Assembly (NCBI GenBank): GCA_900074725.1
Contig: LT598457.1
Location: 1,426,001-1,490,000 of the forward strand
Reading direction: 5' to 3'
Source: Lachancea dasiensis
Lineage: Eukaryota > Ascomycota > Saccharomycetes > Saccharomycetales > Saccharomycetaceae
Length of the DNA: 64,000 bases
The position numbers and the translations under genes are program-made. How positions within the stretch are numbered: the first letter of the stretch is position 1; the number at the start of each line of letters is the position of its first letter. Below the pieces are notes generated by a model, which saw only the letters and a program-made list of their open reading frames with translations, made no database searches and had not been told where the DNA came from. Of this stretch, positions 1-10,065 are shown in pieces.

Positions 1-1
1 C

Positions 2-379
2 TACGACGATCATGACAAAGAGGTGGCAGCCGAAGACTCAAAGGTGAAATCCAGTGGACAGAATGGTGGAAAAAACGACTCTGAGAGCGAAAGCGAGGAT
101 GACGAAAAGCTAGATATGCTGCTCAATAAAGAAGATGAAGATGAAGACGATTTGGCTGAAATTGACTCCTCAAATATTATTACAGGCGGGCGTCGGACCA
201 GAGGTAAGATGATTGATTACAAGAAGACGGCCGAAGTTTTGGACAAAGAAGCTGGCAAGTCTGCGGAGGATGCTAGCGGAAAGGAGGAAGCAGCTGCGGC
301 GGAGGGCGGTGATGAAGACGCAGACGAAGATGCGGAGGATGTCGACTTCAAGGAGCCGGAACAGTCAAATGCGTCATGA
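2..379 (+). CDS. CHZ1: Histone H2A.Z-H2B chaperone Chz1 (3' part only)
   Basis: Chz1 is a nuclear chaperone that binds H2A.Z-H2B dimers and hands them to the SWR1 remodeller. The frame is open from the left edge, so the true start lies outside the window; 125 residues remain. The family's diagnostic CHZ motif is visible around nt 160-240, containing GGRRTRGKMIDYKKTAE. It is preceded by LDMLLNKEDEDEDDLAEID and followed by an acidic Glu/Asp-rich tail, as in S. cerevisiae Chz1 (about 153 residues), so roughly 30 N-terminal residues are missing. The GTG at nt 23 is an ordinary Val codon, not a start. The gene converges on YPT31, matching the S. cerevisiae order YER030W-YER031C. Confidence 0.93.
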   Translation, partial: YDDHDKEVAAEDSKVKSSGQNGGKNDSESESEDDEKLDMLLNKEDEDEDDLAEIDSSNIITGGRRTRGKMIDYKKTAEVLDKEAGKSAEDASGKEEAAAAEGGDEDADEDAEDVDFKEPEQSNAS

Positions 380-494
380 GCGCACACCGACAATCAATCG
401 AAATATAAAAATGTGTACAATGTACATATATGTTCACATAAAGAAAACGTACTCAAAGGAGTTAAATCTTTGGGGTGTGACCGTAATAGGTGAA

Positions 495-1402
495 TCAACA
501 GCAATTGTTAGAGCTCTTACTCTTCTTGGCAGGCGCTGGTGTCAAACTAATTGTAGGGCCCTTAGGAACCTGTCCCGCGTTATTTCCGTACTCATTCATA
601 TCGACCTGATGCTTACTGACCATTTGGTATATAGCGGTGATCAGCTCGCGGAAGGCTTGATCTACGTTTTCGCTGTTAAGGGCACTGGTCTCTGTGAAGA
701 GGAGTTGGTTTTCCTGCGCGAAGTTTTTGGCCTCATCAGTGGGTACTGCCCGGAGATGTCCCAAATCAGACTTATTACCGATCAGACCAACAGCTACGTT
801 TTCATCTGCATTCTCGCGTAATTCTGTCAGCCAATGATTGCAGTTCTCATAACTGCTGGACTTGCTAATATCGTAGACAATCAGCGCACCCACGGCACCC
901 CTGTAATAAGCAGAAGTGATTGCGCGGTACCGCTCCTGGCCAGCGGTATCCCAGATTTGAGCTTTGATCTTCTTGCCTTCCACTTCAATTGTTCTGGTAG
1001 CAAATTCAACTCCAATAGTGGACTTTGACTCCATGTTGAACTCATTGGTGGTGAACCTCGATAGTAAGTTCGATTTTCCAACGCCCGAATCCCCAATCAG
1101 GACGACTGTTGATATTTAGGTTAGTCTATTTGTACACTTGGCTGTTGATGGCAGAGAGGGGAGGACTTAGTCCAAGGTGCAGCCAAGCGAAGAACAGCAG
1201 ATCTGCCCTGCACTCCATTCCAGTGGGCTCAAACATCCTACCTTTGTGCCGGTATTTTTGTCTCTTGTCCTCCACTTTAGACTCACTTGCACTCGAAACA
1301 GCGTCCCCTACGGATCGCAGTCGATATTTTTACTTCCAATATAAGAGCACACATACTTTTGAAAAGGTAGTCGTAGTCATATCCATAGTCCTCGTTGTTC
1401 AT
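495..1402 (-). CDS. YPT31: Rab GTPase Ypt31/Ypt32, two exons
   Basis: This Rab11-type GTPase drives exit from the trans-Golgi and endosome recycling. It is spliced: exon 1 is 1357..1402 (starting [15 protein letters not shown]) and exon 2 is 495..1105, giving 218 residues. The long uninterrupted frame alone (from 1034) would lack the P-loop. With the intron removed the protein has GDSGVGKS at residues 20-27, WDTAGQE at about 67-73, NKSD near 126 and a C-terminal CC for double geranylgeranylation. S. cerevisiae has two copies, YPT31 (YER031C) and YPT32 (YGL210W); this single gene is co-orthologous to both. IRC6, whose yeast product is reported to link AP-1 to Ypt31, lies in the same window. 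Confidence 0.95.
1106..1356 (-). other. Intron of YPT31
   Basis: The donor GTATGT lies at 1356-1351 directly after codon position 1 of Ile16. A branch-point-like GACTAAC lies at 1126-1120 and a CAG acceptor ends at 1106. The length is 251 nt. Splicing joins KI to [11 protein letters not shown], which restores the invariant Rab P-loop strand; without it the ORF begins mid-domain. The branch-to-acceptor distance is only about 15 nt. Confidence 0.9.
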
Positions 1403-2135
1403 GGTAAATGCTTATACGCGAGCTTTGGTGACGACGACTTGGTTCTTTACACTGTTGGCGTTGTGAGCTCGACAGATAATAATAACATGTATGATGGTAA
1501 AGGCAGGTATGATAGTAAATCGATCACAAATACCACGTGATCCCAACGATGGATCAGAAAAGATCAAGAATATAACGAGCCAAGGCCTCATGGGCTCATC
1601 GACGATACTTTGGGGCCCTTTGCAAGAAACATGCTTCGAAAGCGTGTCTTTTGAGATAACTAACTAACTTCCAGAGGTCCGGCAAGTAATATTCATGGAT
1701 AAATGCCATTATTAATATCTATAAAATTCTCAAAGCCTGAGAAGTACGAATATGTAGGCCAGTAGGTACTTAGATAGTGTGTTTGTCCAGTTTGAGAGTA
1801 TACGGAAAACTGTTGCGGTGGGATGGAAAATGCACTTTGTTTTTCTCATAATGTCAAAACTCACTAGGCACGAAAATTATCCTTTTCGGGCAAAACGTAA
1901 ACTTAGTAAACGATGCACCTTCTGCCGCCCTATTCATGTAGTGAACGGGATGTACCAAGTATGACTCTGTTTAGATAGTTTATGGACAATTCAGACTAGC
2001 TGTTGTGAGAATACGTAACAAAGTTGTAGTGTACCTAGTGAGGTACCTTTTCGATAGTTTCTGCTCGCGGGTTAAGTAGGTAAACTTGCCGTGCGCTAAA
2101 CGACCCCAGAAAGTGAAGACAACCAGAGTTCAACC
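1403..2135. promoter_or_regulatory. Divergent YPT31/FIR1 intergenic region
   Basis: The stretch is 733 bp of shared upstream sequence. A CACGTG core (ATCACGTG on the minus strand, about 1534-1541) fits a Cbf1 or other bHLH site. The start of FIR1 is preceded by a purine-rich leader. I looked for a centromere around the CDEI-like octamer, but there is no AT-rich CDEII or CDEIII beside it. I see no gene here. Confidence 0.5.
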
Positions 2136-4811
2136 ATGACCTATACTTTTCCAGCGACTCCTTCCAAGCAGAGTAGACATGAGTCCGAAAACAAAGAGCT
2201 GGCGTCCTGCTTGAAGGGCAGCGGTAACCCTGATTCATACCAGCATAAGCATAGCACTTCGCAAGTACGGTTTTCGTTACCCTTGGAGCCTGATGAGCAA
2301 AGCAGCACATATGGTTCCGAGGAAGAAACTAGCGGCAGAGAGACTAGTCAATTACCGTGTACAAGAGCTTCTCCAACAAGGGTCGTTTTCCCTAAGTCGT
2401 CCGACGGCGATTCATCTCAGCATTTCGTGGACTTCCAGAACAGAGTGATGATTGACGTTCCTGAGCATATCTGGCAGTTTCACAATGATCGCGGTAGAGA
2501 CAGCGAATGCGTTACAAGCCCAACGAAGGGTCACCGGCGTCAACCGTCGCTGCAATCTATGATTGCCGATACGATCCAAAATTATCAGCCGTCACCAAGC
2601 AGAAGTAAAGCAACAGGTGTTGGAAACGAAAGACCACGTCTTAAAGCAACAGAGCTATACTTGCGATCAGACTCGCCGCTAAATCGATACCAGGTAGCGG
2701 TGCCACTAGAGGCCGCTTTACCGCCGTACCTTTCACCTGAAAACAAGTCCAAGCGACGTAGTAGCTTCATTTACGATGGTGAGGGCTATAGTTTATTTTC
2801 TGCACAAGATGCTTACTCTGGCTCTTTAAGCGATGGCCACGATTCAATCCAACATTCTCTTGCAGACAGGTCTACTAGTCACTACAGTGATAGTTCTATA
2901 CCATCGGCAATGCACGAATATTCATTTGACGCCGCAGGAGACGTTGACAAGATGCTTGGTATCGACGGGGATGCAAATGTCAGTCTAAAAAAACAAGCTC
3001 GTAATTTACTTGACACTACACACAAGCATTCTCGTGAAAAAACAACATATTCACGTTCTCCGCCAACTACTGCACTTAGTACACCCACAAAATCGACCAG
3101 TCGCGCAGATCTACAGCCGACACATTTGGAAGCACCACGAGAAGCAAACCAAGCGGGCAACTACGACACACTGACAAGCCCATCGAAAACAATTTTCATA
3201 CCCGACATTGAGAGCATTACCGCATCTCCCATCAAAAACACTGTTAGCCGCTTTCTGGCTAAAATGGATGAAGTTTGTGAAAATAAAAAATCCACCACCA
3301 ACTTCAATGAATCTAATGATGAAATTAACGCCAATTTTCGCTTCCCTTCGCCAAAGAACTCCACTGATCAGTCATCACAGTCAGCAGGGAACGACGATTT
3401 CTTGCATATATCTGAGGCAGCTGCGGATAATTCTTTCGAGCGAAGACGAAAACTGCTTCAAAGGCAATCCTCAGAAGGCGTTGGTCTACGGAAGCACACC
3501 CACTCAAGGACTCGGAGCATCCACAATTCTCGGGATCTATTTGACATCGCAAAAGGTCAACAAGTGGAAAATACTGGGGAGACAGAAGAAATCCAAATTC
3601 CAGCACGTTCGCCGAAGAGGGCAGAAGCAAGAAGCCTATCGGTGATTGGTAGTAGGTCTGGTAAAATCATGACAACTTCTTCACCAATTATTGGATCACA
3701 CAACGAGTCTAAAATAATAGAGCAAGGGCCCGCTGGAGAAAGCATCGCGCGCCCAACCTCAGGCTCTATGAATACCCCTTCAAAAGAGAATAAGACTGAT
3801 GTTAAGATGAAATCCAACCTTTCCTTCTCTACTGCACATCCTACCAAGGATGAACCTGATCAACACAAAACCCAGCATACTAGTAGCTTTTTGAATTCAC
3901 CGAATGAGGTTCTAGCCACTAATTTCTTCGCCACTACAAATGATGAATTAGACTTCCAAGAGTCAAGTGGTTTTGAAAGTAAAGATTCCACAAACAACGA
4001 TACCTTTGATGGTGAGATAAACAATGAGAAAAGTATTGAAATTCTAGGGGAAAGCAAAATTGCTAATATGAAACCTCTCTCAACCTACCATTCTTTTATG
4101 AATCCGTTAATTCCCGCGACAGAAGGTGGCTTGGAAGCTTTGTCCACCATACCATTCAAGGCAATGAGAAGTCTCGCCCCTTCTAGAGAATTTTCTAATA
4201 ACTCGAGTCAATCATCTATTAGCTCGAGAGACAGTCTTCCTTCTCATCCTTCCACAGCCACAGCATATTCCCAACAAAGTCGGCCAACTTCAAATCAGCT
4301 TTTTAGTTTGGTAAAGAAAAACCCCAATATTCCATTTTCGACAGCTAATAGACCGAGTCATCTTCCTTCTCCGGAAGTAGAACCGAGTGCTCTCAAAAGT
4401 TTGAGCCCACGGATAACGCAAGAGTATATCGGAGGGAAGTTGGTTGATGTTGTTTTGCTGGATGACTCAGAGGATGAAAGTTCTCAAGCAACTAAGGAGA
4501 GGCCAAAGTCAGTCCACGAAGAGGCTATTCAACACTACAGAGAGATTTTAGAATTATGCGACAAGACAGCAGAGAGAGCAAAAGGCGTCATTCTTGACCT
4601 GGTCAATGCTCAAAAACAGCCTGCTGCCTTTAACCAACATGGACTCCCTACACGCACGATCTCGCCTTGTTTAGAGGATACCAAAACTGCTTTCTCTCCA
4701 GGCCCAAAATTACCAAAGCACGCGCGCCCGAACCATTCCGCCGGATCCCTTTCAGGCTCACGATACATATCAAATCTAGAGAGAATCAGAGTGCCAGGAA
4801 AAAATAGCTAG
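2136..4811 (+). CDS. FIR1: Fir1-like cytokinesis/3'-end-processing factor
   Basis: This is a homologue of S. cerevisiae Fir1 (YER032W, about 876 residues; 891 here), first found as a Ref2-interacting factor and later shown to restrain Cbk1 and septum degradation until cytokinesis ends. Identification rests on position (between YPT31 and ZRG8), length, and a conserved N-terminal patch near residue 105 (VMIDVPEHIWQFHNDR). The rest is low-complexity Ser-rich and probably disordered. Three short motifs fit a Cbk1 client: an FRFP docking-type motif near residue 401, and two HxRxxS sites, HRRQPS near 132 and HSRTRS near 456. A helical C-terminal patch (EAIQHYREILELCDKTAERAK) near 790-810 looks like a coiled coil. 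The ATG at 2136 follows a stop-rich leader. Function is inferred from orthology. Confidence 0.85.
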   Translation: MTYTFPATPSKQSRHESENKELASCLKGSGNPDSYQHKHSTSQVRFSLPLEPDEQSSTYGSEEETSGRETSQLPCTRASPTRVVFPKSSDGDSSQHFVDFQNRVMIDVPEHIWQFHNDRGRDSECVTSPTKGHRRQPSLQSMIADTIQNYQPSPSRSKATGVGNERPRLKATELYLRSDSPLNRYQVAVPLEAALPPYLSPENKSKRRSSFIYDGEGYSLFSAQDAYSGSLSDGHDSIQHSLADRSTSHYSDSSIPSAMHEYSFDAAGDVDKMLGIDGDANVSLKKQARNLLDTTHKHSREKTTYSRSPPTTALSTPTKSTSRADLQPTHLEAPREANQAGNYDTLTSPSKTIFIPDIESITASPIKNTVSRFLAKMDEVCENKKSTTNFNESNDEINANFRFPSPKNSTDQSSQSAGNDDFLHISEAAADNSFERRRKLLQRQSSEGVGLRKHTHSRTRSIHNSRDLFDIAKGQQVENTGETEEIQIPARSPKRAEARSLSVIGSRSGKIMTTSSPIIGSHNESKIIEQGPAGESIARPTSGSMNTPSKENKTDVKMKSNLSFSTAHPTKDEPDQHKTQHTSSFLNSPNEVLATNFFATTNDELDFQESSGFESKDSTNNDTFDGEINNEKSIEILGESKIANMKPLSTYHSFMNPLIPATEGGLEALSTIPFKAMRSLAPSREFSNNSSQSSISSRDSLPSHPSTATAYSQQSRPTSNQLFSLVKKNPNIPFSTANRPSHLPSPEVEPSALKSLSPRITQEYIGGKLVDVVLLDDSEDESSQATKERPKSVHEEAIQHYREILELCDKTAERAKGVILDLVNAQKQPAAFNQHGLPTRTISPCLEDTKTAFSPGPKLPKHARPNHSAGSLSGSRYISNLERIRVPGKNS

Positions 4812-5114
4812 TGGAGTTGCGATAAGCTATTTTAGTTAATCTGATTTCCTTTTGTTCAGAAAGGCATCTTCAAAATCCCAAAATCAGCTGATTAGCTCTG
4901 CCAGTTTCAAGCCCTTCTAGTTCTCAAAGGTAAACGAGCCAACTGAAGCGCTATTTGCATTAGCTTTGTACCCAGATAAATTTAGCAGACAGGGTTAGAG
5001 GCTTATATTTTTGCATTGATCGTATATTATTTTTATGAAACGGTTGTTTTCTATGCTATCATTATTACTATTACTATTACTATTACTATTACTATGTTGT
5101 TATTAATATTATTA
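4812..5114. other. Convergent FIR1/ZRG8 3' region
   Basis: This is terminator sequence shared by two converging genes. It is AT-rich with TTTATG and TATATT stretches suited to yeast 3'-end formation on both strands. It ends in a hexanucleotide microsatellite next to the ZRG8 stop codon. There is no gene. Confidence 0.5.
5060..5095. repeat. ATTACT hexanucleotide microsatellite
   Basis: About five tandem ATTACT units run through the 3' flank of ZRG8, and a looser ATTATTACT stretch follows. Period six, noncoding, and likely to vary in length between strains. Confidence 0.85.
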
Positions 5115-7580
5115 CTACTGAAGGTTGGGAGTGCTATCAGCTGAAGCATGGGATTCTTGAATAGGGCTTAAAGAGTTTCCTTGGCTAAAGTACGGACTAG
5201 GCCGGCTGAGTGAATTGGAAGGGGTTATCGGAGAAATAACAGAATCTGATGGACCTTTTTGCCAGTCTTCAACTGGAGATGCTAACAGAACATCGCTTTC
5301 CAAAATTGAAACCTGGCTCAAAGGATTAATTTCTAATTCATTTACTGGACTGTGAAAAAAGGTAACCACTTTGTCTTTGAGCTCCAATTTGTAATTTGCT
5401 GGTTGGCACTCCCTTACCGCTGCGCTTGGTTTCTGAGCAAAGCTATGCGTTGCTTTGAATGAATTAGTAGTTTTGTTGAGGCCCGGGGACCTTGAGGTTG
5501 CCATAAGATATCCCTCGTCATCGGAGAAATTGTAATCTTCAGGAAGGTTGTTAATTTCGTCAAGGTAGTGATCATCCGGTTGCTTTCTCCGATTATATTT
5601 GTCTTCTTCGCCTTCATCTATGAAGTAAAGGTCACTAGAAGCACGGGGAACTTCATAGTCTAGATTCGTGTTAAGATCATGATACTTTAGCACACCAGAT
5701 CTGGAAAGTGGTGGTGGAAAGCAAGGTGACGATTTATTGTGAGTTCCCTCAAGGCTGCAATTGAAAGGTGCTTGAAGCGCTGGTTGTTGTATATTAGCAT
5801 TTGAAATCCTGGTAGAGGGACTTGCGGTTGTGTCACCGGTAAGTGAGTCATCAGCTTGGTCTACTTCTCTTATCATACCTGAAAGTGGACCTGAGTTTTC
5901 TGATGAAGCATGTGCATTCTCCACCCTTTTTGAATTGCTTCCGTCGGACTGGTGTGTAGTATGGCACTGTTCACTGTCTTCGTCGCTCAGATCAAACATC
6001 TGGCTGTAGTTTTTGACGTTTTGGTTTTTCGAATATGGAATACTTTCATCAAGTCCGCCGTCTGGTGGACTTTCTGCAGAGCCAAAGTCACCTGTTGACT
6101 GCATACTCTGCACTTCATCATCTGACAGGTCGAACAAATCATTATAACCCTTTAATGGACGGCCGACCGCCGAATCCTTTCCTTTATCATTAGTACAAAA
6201 GCTTTCATCCGCATCATTATCTGTAGATTTGTTTTCGCTGTTGTCTTGGTATATGTGGTGCTGCTCTTGTGGTTCTTGATAATCTAATTCATCTTCAATA
6301 TCATCATCATCAAAGCAGTTCAAATCTTCATCAAACTCTTCGTCTCCGTAGAGATCATCAACATAAACTTGTTCTTTGGGTGTCGGCCTAGAGTAGTATT
6401 TAACCGATGCAGTTCGCCCATTGACCCCAGCAGCTTCAAAAGAAAACTTTGATGAGGCCTCGGAAGATTCATCACCAGAATAATCGGAGCTCGAGACAGT
6501 CTGCTCTTCCAATCCACGGTCCGTATTTGAAAAACTTTGTACATCACTTTCTTCGTTCTCAGGGTCCTTACTCCGAGCAGCAATCTCGTCTCCTTCCTCG
6601 AAAGATCTGCCGTTACTAATCATGCTATTCGCTCTTGCCTCAGAGTTATTCGATACATCATCTTGAAATGGTCCAGTGCTCTTTATTCCGAGCCCCAGAT
6701 AGTTTGCTGAAGCATCTGGGGGCTGTGCTGACGCAAGTTCGGCGTGAGGTAGTAAGGTGACGTCGGGATGTGATTTAGTCGACAGTTCCAACTTTTTAGA
6801 GAATGAGGCCAAATCTAGAGATGAGTCCTTTCCCATACTAATGAGGTCTTCGTGAGAATGAATCTGGGCTTTTCGATTCTGTGCCTTTTTGCTTCTCGAC
6901 CTCAGGCCGAAATATGGATGTTTCTCTTGTAATTCACTCAAATCCTCCAATTTCCCGCGTTGAACATCATAGCCAGTACGATAGCTCTCTTCTATTAAGC
7001 TTGAGGTGGCAGAACTTATGGAGCCCGTTTTATATTTGATATTGCTTCCAAGTCCACCATCAATTAATTCCGATGATGTTTCAGATGAGGTGGAGTTCCG
7101 ATTCAGAACTATAACAGATTGCGATCTTTCCTTGGTACTCACACCCCACTCGTGCATCCGGGTTCCTTTGATAGTTGGAGTAAACTCATTGTCTGACTGC
7201 GAATATGGAACCGACACCGCTTGCCTCGTTGGCTTTGAGTATTGAGGATTCTCGGGAGAAGATAAATTTCGGAAGGATTGCACGAATGGTGATGTGGGCG
7301 TTGTGACCGACTCTCCCGGTTTCGGGCTACTGTTGTAGCCCGGTTTTTTGAATATGCGAGACGAGAATAACTTATTTTTGTTGGTGAGCTTATGGAACGA
7401 GTCGAAGCTCAGGGAAGGTGAGGCTTGCTTATCCAGTCCTGGCCGCTTGTTTTGGTGGCTCTGTACGCCACTGACAGTGTTTTCATTTGAAAGATCTTCA
7501 AGTTCCTGATCGCTGTAGTTTTTAGATGGACTGCTGCCCAACGAGTCGGACTTGCGATGAGATTTTATGAAAGATCTCAT
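5115..7580 (-). CDS. ZRG8: Zrg8-like protein
   Basis: The 821 residues are homologous to S. cerevisiae Zrg8 (YER033C, 1076 residues), a protein induced by zinc shortage and found at bud sites, with unclear molecular function. The N-terminus MRSFIKSHRKSDS matches the Zrg8 start (MRSFIKAHKKS), followed by SFDSFHKLTNK and the block TIKGTRMHEWG near residues 137-147. Most of the protein is acidic, Ser-rich and disordered. It carries two similar short motifs, YNDLFDLSDDEVQ (about 481) and YSQMFDLSDEDSEQ (about 530), an internal repeat. No enzymatic domain is seen. The start ATG is at 7580. Gene order CHZ1-YPT31-FIR1-ZRG8 is exactly as on S. cerevisiae chromosome V. Confidence 0.88.
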   Translation of the reverse strand: MRSFIKSHRKSDSLGSSPSKNYSDQELEDLSNENTVSGVQSHQNKRPGLDKQASPSLSFDSFHKLTNKNKLFSSRIFKKPGYNSSPKPGESVTTPTSPFVQSFRNLSSPENPQYSKPTRQAVSVPYSQSDNEFTPTIKGTRMHEWGVSTKERSQSVIVLNRNSTSSETSSELIDGGLGSNIKYKTGSISSATSSLIEESYRTGYDVQRGKLEDLSELQEKHPYFGLRSRSKKAQNRKAQIHSHEDLISMGKDSSLDLASFSKKLELSTKSHPDVTLLPHAELASAQPPDASANYLGLGIKSTGPFQDDVSNNSEARANSMISNGRSFEEGDEIAARSKDPENEESDVQSFSNTDRGLEEQTVSSSDYSGDESSEASSKFSFEAAGVNGRTASVKYYSRPTPKEQVYVDDLYGDEEFDEDLNCFDDDDIEDELDYQEPQEQHHIYQDNSENKSTDNDADESFCTNDKGKDSAVGRPLKGYNDLFDLSDDEVQSMQSTGDFGSAESPPDGGLDESIPYSKNQNVKNYSQMFDLSDEDSEQCHTTHQSDGSNSKRVENAHASSENSGPLSGMIREVDQADDSLTGDTTASPSTRISNANIQQPALQAPFNCSLEGTHNKSSPCFPPPLSRSGVLKYHDLNTNLDYEVPRASSDLYFIDEGEEDKYNRRKQPDDHYLDEINNLPEDYNFSDDEGYLMATSRSPGLNKTTNSFKATHSFAQKPSAAVRECQPANYKLELKDKVVTFFHSPVNELEINPLSQVSILESDVLLASPVEDWQKGPSDSVISPITPSNSLSRPSPYFSQGNSLSPIQESHASADSTPNLQ

Positions 7581-8388
7581 CCAAATAAATAACCTCTAAC
7601 AACCCTTCCAAGTTGTTCGAATAGTTTTAAGTAAAGTCCCTAGATTTACTTCTGATAAAGCGAAGCATTCAGCGATATGCATGAGAATCTCCGAGATGTC
7701 TCATATCCGTTTAGCGTTTTCTTAATATAGCCAGCACCTTGGTCAAGTACCAGGGGCATCATCTACGAATGTTAGCTCAAAACTATTTATCATTCTGTAT
7801 CTGGTGAGTCTACACGTTACTAGGGAAGGCCTTGAATATTTAACTGGGCGACGGAGTAAACTCTGGAGCGGAGTATTTACATGTCTCCTTTCCGCTTGAA
7901 AAGCTTAAAGCCTGCTGCTGCTGCTGCTGATAAGTAAAATTTGTGCGCATACAACTCGTCGATTGGTAGATGTTATACTCAAGGCTGGGCTCTACCATTA
8001 GCAAACAATTAGGCATCAGTAATCAAGTTAAGTAGAGTTCACACTATTGTAGATGATTCATGAGGTTTGTGTAACTTGCCGCTGGCCATCACTTTGTACC
8101 AAACTGGCGTGGGAGGAGACATTCACAAGAATTCAGCCAGGAAGTCAAATTGAACCAACTGAGCTATTTTGGGACTGATAACAAATTTAGATGATGTACC
8201 TTGACGTATATGATCAGAGTCATGAGCTGCGTACGTTAGGCAAGAGTACGGTAGATCACACACCAATCCTAGGTGATGCAATTGTAGACCTGAGCTCATC
8301 TTCCAGCGACCAAAAATGTACTTACCACATGGTTTGTAATAATAAAAACGTGTCAATGCATTGTTTTCACCTCTCTCTCTCTAGAAAA
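7581..8388. promoter_or_regulatory. ZRG8 upstream region and NCS6 3' flank
   Basis: The stretch is 808 bp between two genes on the same strand. It holds a (CTG)6 run at 7912-7929 and a CT-rich tract near 8372-8384 beside the NCS6 stop. Short open frames on both strands (for example 8191-8460) overlap the NCS6 tail and show no family resemblance. I see no RNA gene. Confidence 0.45.
7912..7929. repeat. (CTG)6 microsatellite
   Basis: Six uninterrupted CTG units sit about 330 bp upstream of the ZRG8 start. They are noncoding on present evidence. Confidence 0.85.
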
Positions 8389-9510
8389 CTAAAAACTGAG
8401 ATTTTCAAGAGTCCTGGTGAGCTTGGCTGCCCCATGGACAGAGATATCCTTGTCTATTGACATTTGGGCCCTGTTCTTCTGCAAACCTTCCAGCAACATA
8501 CATGCTTTGCAAATGCTATTGCTGGATAGATATCCACATCTTTCGCATCGATTACCATCAACAAAACCCTGCGACGGCAGCGACACCGACCCGTCACTTC
8601 TGACTTCGATGTGGCTCTGAGGAGGTGCTCTCTTGGCTCTTTTCGGCCTTAGTCGTAGATTCTCCCCGCTATAGATGATGTCAATGATGCAGCTGGGCCG
8701 TACTGCCTCTAGGTTTTTCATGAGTTCTCTGGCCGTACCTCTGAACGCTTCTGGAGCATATGTACACTCGGTGGAGAAGTAGTCCAGCTTCTTGTAATGT
8801 GCGTATAGGACTATCTCCTTTTGGTATGCGTACTTGAAAGGCTTGGATCGTTTGATAGGAGATCCGCTACTCTGTGTCATGATGGCTGTAGATTTCTCTA
8901 GACGCGCTACGTCCCCTCTCAAGATGTTCATCAAAACCGTCTCGGCCATGTCATCAGCGTTGTGACCTGTCACGACGTGCTTGATGCCAAGCTTGGCAGC
9001 ACCACGATCCAGTGCTTGACGACGAAACACACCACAATATGTGCAGCTGTTTCTTACACCGGCACACGCCACAATCTCATCCATGGTCCAATTGTAAAGC
9101 TCTCGGTAGGAAACTATTTCCAATGGTAAATCATACTGCTCTTTATTCCGCTTTACTGTGGCCAATGAATCATCACGATATCCAACGATTCCCTCATCGA
9201 TACTTAAAAGAACAATCTTTATTCCATACCTATGTCTTTCGTTTAAAAGCTTAAGTAGGTAGGCTAGAACCGTAGAGTCCTTCCCGCCCGAAGCACCCAC
9301 AGCTACCTTTTCACCTTGCTGGAAGAGTTCATTAGAAACAATTGTATTGTGGATCTCAGTTTCAAACACATGAAAGAAGCAGAGCTTACAAATCTTTTGC
9401 AAGTTTTTAGGTCGTTTGATCAATGCTTTTCTTGAATGACAGAGTTCGCATAATTGGGAGATCTTAACGTTTTTTGGCTTCTTAGGATCTGATGGAGCCG
9501 TATAGGACAT
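8389..9510 (-). CDS. NCS6: tRNA 2-thiolation protein Ncs6 (Ctu1)
   Basis: With Ncs2 this cytosolic enzyme thiolates wobble U34 of tRNA-Lys, -Glu and -Gln, using sulfur carried by the ubiquitin-like Urm1. The 373 residues compare with 359 in S. cerevisiae (YGL211W). An N-terminal zinc knuckle, CELC at 21-24 with CKLC at 41-44, is followed by the adenylating PP-loop SGGKDST at 74-80. A central CTYCG supplies catalytic Cys, the GHNADD block follows, and a C-terminal CERCGY...CKAC forms the second zinc site. All key Cys are present. The ATG at 9510 gives the expected N-terminus. It lies in the same orientation as VAM7, as in YGL211W-YGL212W. Confidence 0.97.
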   Translation of the reverse strand: MSYTAPSDPKKPKNVKISQLCELCHSRKALIKRPKNLQKICKLCFFHVFETEIHNTIVSNELFQQGEKVAVGASGGKDSTVLAYLLKLLNERHRYGIKIVLLSIDEGIVGYRDDSLATVKRNKEQYDLPLEIVSYRELYNWTMDEIVACAGVRNSCTYCGVFRRQALDRGAAKLGIKHVVTGHNADDMAETVLMNILRGDVARLEKSTAIMTQSSGSPIKRSKPFKYAYQKEIVLYAHYKKLDYFSTECTYAPEAFRGTARELMKNLEAVRPSCIIDIIYSGENLRLRPKRAKRAPPQSHIEVRSDGSVSLPSQGFVDGNRCERCGYLSSNSICKACMLLEGLQKNRAQMSIDKDISVHGAAKLTRTLENLSF

Positions 9511-10065
9511 GCTAAAATAGATTGTACCTAACTAGAAATGCCCTTCCTTGAAACAAGAACCCTTATCGACTTTAGCAAACCTGTTTTTGAGGCGTCGAAG
9601 TTAATGAAATGTGATTATATGAGATGAGATGATGTCTGGAATGTTTCTCAAATTATACTTAATTTTTTTCCGTATTCAACTAACTATGGGCTATCGACTG
9701 GCACTACAGAAAACGGTGAAGATACTGGAACTAGCAAACGAAATAGGGCATGGATCTGACGGGATTGGAATTCATCCGTAGCTTGCAAAAATATGAGCTG
9801 TTGAATTTTTCCCGTGTTCCTCTGAATCCGCCTTAAAAGCACTGGAAAAGAGTGCTTGTCCCTATGCACCAGTTTGAACGTCGTGAGTCTCCAAAACCTA
9901 TACCACGCATCATGGCTATGCGATCCAGAGATATAGCCTAATTGGCGAATCCTCTTCTCGTGAGACAAAGAAGTTTGTCGGTTGAGCTTGTTTGACCCAT
10001 TATCGAAACGCAATTATCGCAAGAGCCTCAATCATAGGAATGTTAGCTATCGTCTTTTCCTTTTT
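9511..10065. other. VAM7-NCS6 intergenic, with an ATG-less open frame
   Basis: The 555 bp hold the NCS6 promoter and VAM7 3' flank. A minus-strand frame of 109 codons (9684..10013) is open but has no ATG at all; its first sense codon after the upstream stop is TTG. The predicted sequence (for example HDAWYRFWRLTTFKLV) was not recognised. It may be chance or a relic, and is not called as a gene. Confidence 0.4.

Noticed and set aside
1534-1541. ATCACGTG as a possible CDEI of a centromere
   Set aside because: Flanks are not AT-rich and there is no CDEIII; read as an ordinary bHLH site.
8123-8460. Opposing short frames at the NCS6 3' end
   Set aside because: They overlap the NCS6 coding end or its flank and resemble no known protein.
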